The position numbers were made by a program, and so were the translations under genes. DNA of 9,711 bases from an uncultured Collinsella sp. (GTDB lineage Bacteria; Actinomycetota; Coriobacteriia; Coriobacteriales; Coriobacteriaceae): contig CABUQK010000076.1 of NCBI GenBank assembly GCA_902493615.1, forward strand, positions 1 to 9,711. Direction: 5' to 3'. This document shows, piece after piece, positions 1 through 8,533 of this stretch; position 1 is the first letter of the stretch, and the number at the start of each line of letters is the position of its first letter. The notes under the pieces are model-generated. The model was not told the origin of the DNA and did no database searches. It saw only the letters and a program-made list of their open reading frames with translations.

Positions 1-40
1 TGGGGGAGTAACAGGTCAGCGAACAAGTCGTAATTGGCGG

Positions 41-65
41 GGCGGGGCAACTCGTCCCGCCTTTT
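41..65 (+). terminator. Small intrinsic terminator of an upstream gene
   Basis: GGCGGGG at 41-47 pairs with TCCCGCC at 55-61 (six G-C pairs plus one G-T) around a 7-base loop, and four T follow at 62-65. This is the layout of a rho-independent terminator for a + strand transcript entering from the left. In frame 1 a stop codon occurs at 31-33, so the last ten codons of an upstream gene could lie at 1-33, but that stretch is too short to support as a gene. The T run is short, so termination may be partial. Confidence 0.55.
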
Positions 66-123
66 GCACTCGTGGTGAGGTCGTGAGCTTGTAAAAGGTG
101 TGCGTGCGCTTGTCGTTCGTATC

Positions 124-132
124 TGCTATCAT
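124..132 (+). promoter_or_regulatory. Candidate extended -10 promoter for tRNA-Leu
   Basis: TGCTATCAT reads as an extended -10 element (TGn followed by TATCAT at 127-132). It sits 19 bases before the first base of the tRNA, so transcription would start around 138-140. No good -35 hexamer lies 16-18 bases upstream (TTGTCG at 110-115 is too close), so the call rests on the extended -10 and position only. The same TGCTATnnT pattern appears ahead of valS. Confidence 0.4.
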
Positions 133-151
133 TCCTAGTCTGTGCGCTCAT

Positions 152-235
152 GCGGGCGTGGCGGAATTGGTAGACGCGCCAGATTTAGGTTCTGGTGGGA
201 TTCCCGTGAAGGTTCGAGTCCTTTCGCCCGCACCA
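152..235 (+). tRNA. tRNA-Leu (anticodon UAG)
   Basis: A complete class II tRNA of 84 bases including an encoded CCA. The acceptor stem GCGGGCG (152-158) pairs with CGCCCGC (225-231), followed by discriminator A232 and CCA 233-235. The anticodon stem CCAGA (179-183) pairs with TCTGG (191-195), and the loop TTTAGGT holds anticodon TAG at 186-188, which reads CUA/CUG leucine codons. The T loop TTCGAGT is at 213-219. A long variable arm between 196 and 207 (GTGGGATTCCCG) fits leucine tRNAs. It lies directly ahead of the trigger factor gene, in the same direction. Confidence 0.97.
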
Positions 236-243
236 ACGCATCT

Positions 244-263
244 GCGTCGGCTTCGGCCGTCGC
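244..263 (+). terminator. UUCG-capped hairpin after tRNA-Leu, weak terminator or processing hairpin
   Basis: GCGTCGGC (244-251) pairs with GCCGTCGC (256-263) across a TTCG loop, with one T-T mismatch. C(UUCG)G is an exceptionally stable tetraloop. The bases after it (GACACTTTGTTGC) hold only a broken T run, so this is at best a leaky terminator. It may instead mark the 3' processing region of the tRNA transcript and allow read-through into tig, whose start codon is about 63 bases further on. Confidence 0.4.
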
Positions 264-326
264 GACACTTTGTTGCATAAAGGTACCAGCACCTCAGATA
301 AGCTGGGCAGTATGAGGAGGAACGTG

Positions 327-1625
327 TTGAACATCACCGCTTCTGACGTCAAGGACGCCAAGCTCACCGCTACGGTCACCATCCCGGCCGCCGACGTCGA
401 CGCCGCGATCAAGAAGGCCTACAAGGATACCGCCAAGAAGTACCGCTTCCCGGGCTTCCGCGCCGGTAAGGCTCCCCGTCCGGTCATCGACTCCGCTCTT
501 GGCGCCGAGGCTACCCTCGCTCAGGCCACCAACGACCTGATCGCCGCCAACGAGCCCGCCGTCCTCAACGAGCTGGACATCGTCCCCACCAAGAGCGGTG
601 ACTACAAGGAGCTCGACCTCGCCAAGGATCACGAGGACTACACCTACACCGTCGAGTTCTCCCTGCGTCCTGCTGCCGAGCTCTCCTCCTTCGACGCCGT
701 CGAGATCGAGATGCCCCCTGCGGAGGTCACCGAGTCCGAGATCAACAACCAGGTCGAGATGCTCCTCAACTACCGTGCCACCTTCGAGGACGTCGAGGGT
801 CGCGCCGTCGAGGCTGACGACTATGTGACCGTCGACCTCAAGGCCGTCGAGAACGCCGACAACTTTGCCGCCGAGGGCCGCATGCTCATCGCCGGTAGCG
901 ACAGCAACCCCAAGGAGTTCAACGAGGCCTTGATCGGCGCCAACGTTGACGACGTCAAGTCCGTCACCTGGACCGACGAGGCCGAGGAGGGCGAGGAGGC
1001 CGAGACCCACACCGTCGAGGTCACCGTCAAGGGCATCAAGGTCCGCAACACCCCCGAGCTCACCGACGAGCTCGTCAAGTCCGACTTTGGCTTTGACAGC
1101 ATCGACGCTATGCGCGACGCCATCAAGATCGAGATCGAGCAGGACAAGGCTTCCCGCCTCCCGGCCGAGAAGGAGAACCGTTGCGTCTCCGCTCTCGCCG
1201 AGCGTCTGCAGCTCGACGAGATGGATGCCGACTACGAGCAGTCCGTCTTTGAGGAGCTTGGCCAGAACTTCCTGTCCAACCTCGCTGCCCGCGGCATGAC
1301 CCTCGACACCTGGCTGCCCGCTTCCGGTCTGACCATGGAGCAGTTCATCGGCGACCTGCACAAGCAGGCCAACGACGTTGCCCGTGAGTCCCTGGCCCTC
1401 GACGCCCTCGCCCGCGAGCTCAAGATTGAGGTCACCGAGGACGACATCAACGCCGAGTTCGAGAAGGCCGGCGTCAAGGACGTCGAGGCTTCCAAGGCCG
1501 AGTTCATCGCCGATGGCCGCATGCCTGCCGTCCGCGAGTCCATCCGTCGCTCCAAGGCCGTCGACCACCTGGTCGAGAACGCCAAGGTGACCGAGGTCGA
1601 CGAGACCGCCAAGGACGCCGAGTAA
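327..1625 (+). CDS. tig: Trigger factor, ribosome-associated chaperone
   Basis: Trigger factor docks beside the ribosomal exit tunnel and shields nascent cytosolic proteins. The 432-residue product matches the usual family length (about 430). The N-terminal ribosome-binding domain (about 1-115) carries the signature GFRAGKAP at 43-50. A middle segment (about 158-240) is in the FKBP-like position but is divergent (see findings). The rest is the helical C-terminal chaperone domain, ending in an acidic tail (VDETAKDAE). The start is uncertain. An SD-like GAGGAGG (314-320) overlaps the in-frame ATG at 312, so that ATG is unlikely. TTG at 327 lies 6 bases from the SD and GTG at 324 only 3 bases, so I chose TTG; GTG would add one residue. 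It is the first gene of a tig-clpP-clpX block. No convincing promoter was seen; TTGCAT at 273-278 followed by GATAAG at 297-302 is weak. Confidence 0.95.
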   Translation: MNITASDVKDAKLTATVTIPAADVDAAIKKAYKDTAKKYRFPGFRAGKAPRPVIDSALGAEATLAQATNDLIAANEPAVLNELDIVPTKSGDYKELDLAKDHEDYTYTVEFSLRPAAELSSFDAVEIEMPPAEVTESEINNQVEMLLNYRATFEDVEGRAVEADDYVTVDLKAVENADNFAAEGRMLIAGSDSNPKEFNEALIGANVDDVKSVTWTDEAEEGEEAETHTVEVTVKGIKVRNTPELTDELVKSDFGFDSIDAMRDAIKIEIEQDKASRLPAEKENRCVSALAERLQLDEMDADYEQSVFEELGQNFLSNLAARGMTLDTWLPASGLTMEQFIGDLHKQANDVARESLALDALARELKIEVTEDDINAEFEKAGVKDVEASKAEFIADGRMPAVRESIRRSKAVDHLVENAKVTEVDETAKDAE

Positions 1626-1676
1626 TTCTCGCCACCTTGCCCGCGAGTGCATGCGTGCGCCCGTGATGGGGTAAAG

Positions 1677-1696
1677 TTATACACCGGTTATCCGGT
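1677..1696 (+). promoter_or_regulatory. Candidate clpP -10 region with overlapping small inverted repeat
   Basis: TTATAC/TATACA at 1677-1683 resembles a -10 hexamer. Immediately downstream, ACCGG (1683-1687) and CCGGT (1692-1696) form an inverted repeat with a TTAT spacer, placed where transcription would start. No good -35 is present 17 bases upstream. It could be a promoter with an operator-like site that lets clpP be transcribed independently of tig. It does not match the HspR (CTTGAGT-N7-ACTCAAG), CtsR or ClgR motifs as I know them. Confidence 0.3.
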
Positions 1697-1701
1697 TGCT
1701 T

Positions 1702-1742
1702 CGTACGGTGCCAGCCAATGCATAGCATGCGGGCACCGTACG
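1702..1742. repeat. Perfect 11-bp inverted repeat in the tig-clpP spacer
   Basis: CGTACGGTGCC (1702-1712) is the exact reverse complement of GGCACCGTACG (1732-1742). The 19-base loop contains a second small stem, ATGC (1718-1721) with GCAT (1725-1728). No T run follows, so it is not a standard intrinsic terminator. It ends 46 bases before the clpP start and would lie in the clpP leader RNA. It could be a tig 3' stabiliser, a leader hairpin or a protein-binding site. Confidence 0.6.
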
Positions 1743-1788
1743 TCTATCTAGAACCAATTTGGTCCGCAAGAGAGAAATGGAGATGCGT

Positions 1789-2409
1789 ATGATCGCCAAG
1801 TTCGATTCCGCCCTCGTGCCATACGTTATCGAGCAGACGCCGCGCGGCGAGCGCAGCTACGATATCTATTCGCGCCTGCTCAACGACCGCATCATCTTCT
1901 TGGGCGAGGAGATCAACTCCGTCAGCGCCAACCTGGTCGTTGCCCAGCTGCTGCATCTTGAGAGCCAGGATGCCGAGAAGGATATCTCGCTCTACATCAA
2001 TTCGCCCGGTGGCGAGGTCTACTCCGGCCTGGCGATTCTGGACACCATGAACTTCATCAAGCCGCAGGTCTCGACCATTTGCGTCGGTATGGCCGCGTCC
2101 ATGGCCGCCGTGCTGCTTTCGGCCGGCGCCAAGGGCAAGCGCTTCTGCCTGCCGCATTCCAAGGTTATGATTCACCAGCCCAGCGGCGGTGCCCAGGGCC
2201 AGCAGACCGAGATCGAGATCGTTGCCGAGGAGATTAAGAAGACTCGCCGCGAGCTCAACCTGATCCTGTCCGACGCCTCGGGCCAGCCCATCGAGAAGGT
2301 CCAGGCCGACACCGAGCGCGATAACTACCTGACCGCTGCCGAGGCCCTCGACTACGGCCTGATCGACCGTATCGTCACCTCGCGCGACCTCGCCGCGAAG
2401 GACGCCTAG
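1789..2409 (+). CDS. clpP: ATP-dependent Clp protease proteolytic subunit ClpP
   Basis: ClpP is the serine peptidase barrel that degrades substrates fed to it by a Clp ATPase such as ClpX. The catalytic triad is visible as Ser104 in GMAASMAAV, His129 in KVMIHQP and Asp178 in TERDNYLTA, each exactly seven residues later than in mature E. coli ClpP (97, 122, 171). The N-terminal axial loop region ALVPYVIEQTPRGERSYDIY is canonical. Starts at 1759 (TTG), 1777, 1783 and 1789 are all in frame. I chose ATG 1789 because GGAG (1779-1782) lies six bases before it and the product (206 residues) then has the usual length; ATG 1783 is the main alternative. Any short propeptide would be processed before SALVPY. 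It lies 163 bases after tig and one base before clpX. Only one clpP is present here, whereas many actinobacteria have a clpP1-clpP2 pair. Confidence 0.97.
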   Translation: MIAKFDSALVPYVIEQTPRGERSYDIYSRLLNDRIIFLGEEINSVSANLVVAQLLHLESQDAEKDISLYINSPGGEVYSGLAILDTMNFIKPQVSTICVGMAASMAAVLLSAGAKGKRFCLPHSKVMIHQPSGGAQGQQTEIEIVAEEIKKTRRELNLILSDASGQPIEKVQADTERDNYLTAAEALDYGLIDRIVTSRDLAAKDA

Positions 2410-2410
2410 G

Positions 2411-3817
2411 ATGGCCGGTAACATGCAGGACAACTTTGACGAGAACGGCAACCCCATCCGCTGCTCCTTTTGCGGAAAAGAGCAGGGCCAGGTTCGTCGC
2501 CTCGTAAAGGGCCCGACCAACATCTTTATCTGTGACGAGTGCGTCGCCGCCTGCTCCGAGATCCTTGAGGAGTCGCTTGCTTCGGACTTTATGGACGCTG
2601 CCCGCAACGGCAAACTGCCGGGCTTCCTCAACGACCATGGTCAGGCTGCATCCCAGCCCGCCGTGGACCCCGAGACCGAGGGTTTTGAGCTCGAGGACGA
2701 CCGTCAGGTCATCACGCACGTGCCGACGCCGCACGAGATCTATGACGAGCTTTCGGCCTATGTAATGGGCCAGGAGGACGCCAAGCGCGCCATGTCGGTT
2801 GCCGTGTACAACCACTATCGCCGCGTGATCGAGGGCGGCGCTGCGGTGTCTGCCTTTGATGACGACATGGGCTCGCAGTTCGATGACGATATGGACGAGG
2901 TAGAGCTCGCCAAGTCCAACATCCTGTTGCTCGGTCCCACCGGTACCGGTAAGACCTTGCTCGCCCAGACGCTCGCCCGCATCCTCGAGGTGCCGTTTGC
3001 CATCGCCGACGCCACCGCGCTCACCGAGGCCGGTTACGTTGGCGAGGACGTGGAGAACATCCTGCTCAAGCTCATCAATGCCGCCGACGGCGACATTGAG
3101 CGCGCTCAGGTGGGCATTATCTACGTAGACGAGATTGACAAGATCGCCCGCAAGGCTGAGAACCTCTCCATCACCCGCGATGTTTCGGGCGAGGGCGTTC
3201 AGCAGGCACTGCTTAAGATTCTTGAGGGCACGGTGGCAAGCGTTCCGCCCACCGGCGGCCGCAAGCATCCCCAGCAGGAGCTGCTGCAGATCGATACGAC
3301 CAACATCCTGTTCATCTGCGGCGGTGCCTTTGTGGGTCTGGACAAGATCATCGCCGATCGCGTGGGCAACAAGGGCGTGGGCTTCAACTCCGAGATCGCC
3401 GGCCCCACCTCGGTCGACGAGAACGACCTGCTGCGTCAGGTGCTCCCGCAGGACCTCAACGCCTTTGGCATGATCCCCGAGTTTGTGGGACGTACGCCCG
3501 TCGTCACCCAGACGCAGGCGCTCGACGAGGATGACCTGGTGTCGATCCTGACCGAGCCCAAGAACGCCGTGGTGCGTCAGTACCGCAAGATGTTCCAGCT
3601 CGAGGACGTTGAGCTTGAGTTTGAGGACGCGGCCCTGCACGAGATCGCCCGCATGGCGCTCGCCCGCAAGACCGGCGCCCGCGGCCTGCGTTCTATCTGC
3701 GAGGACGTGCTGCAGCAGACGATGTTCGACCTCCCCAGCGAGGAGGGCGTCACCAAGGTCATCGTGACCGAAGCCTCCGTAAAGGGCGAAGAACAGCCCC
3801 AACGCATCTACGGGTAA
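2411..3817 (+). CDS. clpX: ATP-dependent Clp protease ATP-binding subunit ClpX
   Basis: ClpX is the hexameric AAA+ unfoldase that recognises tagged proteins and threads them into ClpP. The 468-residue product has the N-terminal zinc finger (Cys18, Cys21, Cys41, Cys44), Walker A GPTGTGKT (175-182), pore loop GYVG (208-211), Walker B IIYVDEID (236-243), the RKH loop (284-286) and sensor-2 GAR (422-424). The ClpP-docking loop reads GVGF (322-325) rather than the IGF of E. coli, a conservative change. Compared with E. coli ClpX as I recall it, an acidic insert (about 139-163, with two DDDM/DDD runs) lies between NHYRR and the Walker A strand. The start ATG 2411 follows the clpP stop by one base; AAGGA at 2398-2402, inside clpP, is its ribosome-binding site, which implies translational coupling and matched ClpP/ClpX supply. 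A strong terminator follows. Confidence 0.98.
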   Translation: MAGNMQDNFDENGNPIRCSFCGKEQGQVRRLVKGPTNIFICDECVAACSEILEESLASDFMDAARNGKLPGFLNDHGQAASQPAVDPETEGFELEDDRQVITHVPTPHEIYDELSAYVMGQEDAKRAMSVAVYNHYRRVIEGGAAVSAFDDDMGSQFDDDMDEVELAKSNILLLGPTGTGKTLLAQTLARILEVPFAIADATALTEAGYVGEDVENILLKLINAADGDIERAQVGIIYVDEIDKIARKAENLSITRDVSGEGVQQALLKILEGTVASVPPTGGRKHPQQELLQIDTTNILFICGGAFVGLDKIIADRVGNKGVGFNSEIAGPTSVDENDLLRQVLPQDLNAFGMIPEFVGRTPVVTQTQALDEDDLVSILTEPKNAVVRQYRKMFQLEDVELEFEDAALHEIARMALARKTGARGLRSICEDVLQQTMFDLPSEEGVTKVIVTEASVKGEEQPQRIYG

Positions 3818-3838
3818 ACCAGCCAAAAACGTGTTTGC

Positions 3839-3876
3839 AAATAGCCTCCGACCACCCGCGGTCGGAGGCTATTTTA
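3839..3876 (+). terminator. Strong intrinsic terminator after clpX
   Basis: A perfect 15-bp stem: AAATAGCCTCCGACC (3839-3853) pairs with GGTCGGAGGCTATTT (3860-3874) around the loop ACCCGC, with the T run beginning inside the stem end (3872-3875). It sits 22 bases after the clpX stop. The flanking A-rich and T-rich ends make it potentially bidirectional. It ends the tig/clpP/clpX transcript and separates it from valS. Confidence 0.93.
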
Positions 3877-3903
3877 TAGATACGCAATAACCCCAACTAC
3901 CTG

Positions 3904-3912
3904 TGCTATTCT
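3904..3912 (+). promoter_or_regulatory. Candidate extended -10 promoter for valS
   Basis: TGCTATTCT carries TGn followed by TATTCT (3907-3912), the same pattern as ahead of tRNA-Leu. Transcription would start near 3919, giving a valS leader of about 185 bases. No convincing -35 hexamer is seen. A short palindrome, TTCAG-A-CTGAA (3943-3953), lies downstream and might bind a protein. The leader has no T-box consensus (TGGNACCGCG), so tRNA-Val sensing of that type is not supported. Confidence 0.35.
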
Positions 3913-3968
3913 GTGTGTTTGTTTAAGCCTCGGCAAAGTCAATTCAGACTGAAGTAATCGATACCTAA

Positions 3969-4084
3969 GGGGAGGAATGTAGGCCCGATTTTCGTAGATT
4001 CCGCACGAGCCGAAGACCACTTAATGTGGTCTTCGAGCGAGCCCAGGACCTGACCGAGCGAAAATCGGGCCTACATTCCTCCCC
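3969..4084. repeat. Nested palindromic element, copy 1, in the valS leader
   Basis: The outer arms (3969-3994 and 4059-4084) are 26 bases each and perfectly complementary, running from GGGGAGGAATG to GATTTTCG. Inside, CGAAGACCAC (4011-4020) pairs perfectly with GTGGTCTTCG (4026-4035) around TTAAT. The internal loops hold ATTCCGCACGAG on the left and CCAGGACCTGACCGAG on the right. Reverse-complemented, it aligns with the element at 6812-6928. It ends 20 bases before the valS start. The absence of any G-T pair in so long a stem fits a recent DNA-level palindrome or repeat. A structured leader RNA is also possible. No clear target-site duplication was found at the edges. Confidence 0.9.
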
Positions 4085-4104
4085 GATGGGCAAGGGAGAG
4101 ATAT

Positions 4105-6801
<2,697 letters not shown>

Positions 6802-6811
6802 GGTTTACTCT

Positions 6812-6928
6812 GGGGCGCGTCCCGACGCTTTGCTCGCTACTGCAAACAGTCCTGCGCAAGACGGACAGCACATTTAGTGCTGTCCTTTGCGTGCGGAACT
6901 TGTATCGAGCAAAGCATCGGGCCGCTCC
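6812..6928. repeat. Nested palindromic element, copy 2, after valS
   Basis: The outer stem CCCGACGCTTTGCTCG (6821-6836) pairs with CGAGCAAAGCATCGGG (6906-6921) with one C-A mismatch (6826/6916). It is extended by GGGGCG (6812-6817) with CGCTCC (6923-6928), one pair being G-T, across a small internal loop. The inner stem GGACAGCAC (6863-6871) pairs perfectly with GTGCTGTCC (6877-6885) around ATTTA, and CGCAA (6855-6859) pairs with TTGCG (6887-6891) just outside it. It starts 11 bases after the valS stop. There is no adjacent T run, so it is not a standard terminator, though it may protect the valS mRNA 3' end. It is homologous to copy 1 in the opposite orientation. Confidence 0.88.
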
Positions 6929-6990
6929 TAGTTCGTTTACGTGGTTGTTTGCAACTGATAGGTTGGGGCCACTGGGTTGTGGCCTTGATC

Positions 6991-7020
6991 TTGCTGCAAG
7001 CGGGTAAAGGCTGATATTGT
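6991..7020 (+). promoter_or_regulatory. Candidate folC promoter
   Basis: TTGCTG (6991-6996) and TATTGT (7015-7020) are separated by 18 bases, and the second is preceded by TGA, giving an extended -10. It would start transcription around 7026-7028, exactly at the foot of the next hairpin terminator, which is odd. It may therefore be a chance match, or the hairpin may act as a leader attenuator. Confidence 0.35.
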
Positions 7021-7026
7021 CAACGC

Positions 7027-7061
7027 GAGGGGCTCATTATTTTTTTGATGGGCCTCTTTTT
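7027..7061 (+). terminator. Intrinsic terminator or attenuator ahead of folC
   Basis: GAGG (7027-7030) pairs with CCTC (7053-7056). After a bulged GG, CTCATT (7033-7038) pairs with GATGGG (7047-7052) including G-T pairs. The loop is T-rich and five T (7057-7061) follow the stem. It most simply ends transcripts coming from valS, 226 bases upstream. Because it lies only 22 bases before the folC start, it may also attenuate folC transcription. Confidence 0.65.
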
Positions 7062-7083
7062 CTGTAATTGGAGACTTTGGGTT

Positions 7084-8427
7084 ATGGCTAAGCGTTCTGG
7101 GTCGTATGTCGTTCCTTTCTCGTTTGAGTTGCTTTCGTTTGGTGAGGCTGTTGGGCTGGCTGCTGATACGGGGCGGATTTCTGGGGATGCTGGGCCTCTG
7201 CTTGAGACGGTTGTCGATATGCTTGATGAGTTGGGGCGTCCGGACGAGTACTTTGATTGCATTCAGGTTGCTGGTACCAATGGTAAGACTTCGACTACGC
7301 GTTTTTCGGCTGCCATTCTTCGTGGTGAGGGGCTCAAGACCGCGCTGTATACGTCGCCGCAGCTGGTGCGCTATCCTGAGCGCATGGAAGTCGATGGACG
7401 CGTCGTGAGCGATGAGGCGTTTGCCCGTGGCGTTTCTGCCGCTGTTGAGGCGGGACGTCGCGTGAATGCGCACCGTGTGGCGGCGGGGGAGCGCGCCTAT
7501 ACCATCACGCCGTTTGACCTGCTGACGGCCGCCGCACTTGTGGTGTTTGCCGAGGCCGCGGTGGATGTTGCCGTGCTCGAGGTTGGCATGGGCGGACGCT
7601 GGGATGCTACGAGTGCGACCGACCCCGTGGCCGTTGCCATCACAGGCATCGGGCTCGACCATACACGCATTCTCGGAGATACGCTCGAGGCCATTGCGGG
7701 GGAGAAGGCTGCGGTAATTAAGTCTGGGCGCCTGGTTGTGCTGGGCGAGGGCACGCACGAGGCGAGTGTTCAGCGCGTGATGGATGCCCGTTGTCGCGAG
7801 TGCGGCGTAGTACCGCTCGTGGTGAACCATGCCACGACCAAGGTGCCGGAGCACGTGGGCGACACGGTTGAGTTTAGCTGCACTACGCCGCGCGCGATCT
7901 ATACATCGAGCATGGTCAAGCCGGCCTATCAGCCGCAGAATGCCGCGTGCGCGATTATGCTGTGCGAGGGCTATCTGGGCCGCGAGCTCGACCATGACAA
8001 GCTCGATGCGTCGCTTATGGGCTGCCCCACGCCGGGTCGATTTGATGTGCTGGGAACCGATCCGCTCAAGCTGATCGACGCCTGCCATAACCCTCAGAGC
8101 TGCGAGAACTTTGTGAGCGCGCTGGACGAGATCGATCCGTGCGTTGAGAATCGCCCCACGCTGCTGTGTGCCGCGCTGGCCGATAAGGACGTGGCGGGCA
8201 TTGTCGACGTGCTGATTCCGGCCTTCCCGCGCGTGGTCGTGACCCAGACCGATTCCGACCGCGCCCTGCCGGCAGAGGAACTCGCCGCCCTCGTTGATGC
8301 CGATAAGCTCACGGGCGTATATCCGAGTGTGTCCGAGGCCCTCGCTGCCTTCGATGCCGCGGACGAGCCTTTCGTAGCTGCCGGTACCATCACCCTAGCC
8401 GGCGAAGTGGCCGGCTTGCTCCGTTAA
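7084..8427 (+). CDS. folC: Folylpolyglutamate synthase / dihydrofolate synthase
   Basis: FolC is an ATP-dependent Mur-ligase-family enzyme. It adds glutamate to reduced folates and often also joins dihydropteroate with glutamate to make dihydrofolate. The 447-residue product has the P-loop VAGTNGKTST (62-71, Lys68), YTSPQLVRYPERM (89-101; many relatives have His where Gln93 stands), LEVGMGGRWDAT (165-176), ITGIGLDHTRILGDTLE (186-202), the EKAAVIK segment with the probable carbamylated Lys213, and the C-terminal PGRFDVLG and DACHNPQS (332-339). ATG 7084 follows GGAG (7070-7073) at 10 bases; upstream in-frame codons overlap the terminator and were rejected. The two activities cannot be separated from sequence by eye. 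The first 230 or so bases are visibly richer in T-ending codons than the rest. It follows valS, a common pairing in Gram-positive bacteria. Confidence 0.93.
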   Translation: MAKRSGSYVVPFSFELLSFGEAVGLAADTGRISGDAGPLLETVVDMLDELGRPDEYFDCIQVAGTNGKTSTTRFSAAILRGEGLKTALYTSPQLVRYPERMEVDGRVVSDEAFARGVSAAVEAGRRVNAHRVAAGERAYTITPFDLLTAAALVVFAEAAVDVAVLEVGMGGRWDATSATDPVAVAITGIGLDHTRILGDTLEAIAGEKAAVIKSGRLVVLGEGTHEASVQRVMDARCRECGVVPLVVNHATTKVPEHVGDTVEFSCTTPRAIYTSSMVKPAYQPQNAACAIMLCEGYLGRELDHDKLDASLMGCPTPGRFDVLGTDPLKLIDACHNPQSCENFVSALDEIDPCVENRPTLLCAALADKDVAGIVDVLIPAFPRVVVTQTDSDRALPAEELAALVDADKLTGVYPSVSEALAAFDAADEPFVAAGTITLAGEVAGLLR

Positions 8428-8441
8428 CCCATCCCCTCATC

Positions 8442-8508
8442 AGTTGCGGTGAAATAGTTCCTGTTTTTGGGTTTTAGCAGCCCATCCAGGAACTATTCCA
8501 CCGCAACT
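8442..8508. repeat. Palindromic repeat, second family, complete copy between convergent genes
   Basis: The 22-base arms (8442-8463 and 8487-8508) are complementary except for one A-C mismatch (8452/8498). The outer part reads AGTTGCGGTGAAATA and the inner part GTTCCTG. The 23-base centre contains a small stem, TGGG (8468-8471) with CCCA (8481-8484). It lies 14 bases after the folC stop and 25 bases from the end of the convergent peptidase gene. It may end transcription from both sides, but no T run follows on either strand. A partial copy of the outer arm is present at 9675. Confidence 0.88.
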
Positions 8509-8533
8509 TAGTTTGGGGGGCTTGGGGACCAGG

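Noticed and set aside
98..280. Open frame of 60 codons over the tRNA-Leu region
   Set aside because: It runs straight through a complete tRNA gene and has no ribosome-binding site or recognisable protein features.
3913..4104. T-box riboswitch or Val-rich leader peptide for valS
   Set aside because: No TGGNACCGCG-type T-box sequence is present near the start codon. The only short open frame (GTG at 3913) has no ribosome-binding site and just its first codon encodes valine.
6812..8508. Using A-C mismatches (6826/6916 and 8452/8498), which become G-U pairs on the minus strand, to assign the transcribed strand of the elements
   Set aside because: Copy 2 also has a G-T pair at 6814/6926 that favours the plus strand, so the evidence conflicts and rests on single bases.
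8442..8508. Standard bidirectional intrinsic terminator between folC and the peptidase gene
   Set aside because: The stem is strong, but neither side is followed by a T run, and the outer arm recurs at 9675 in a non-terminator position. A repeat is the better description, though it may still stop transcription.
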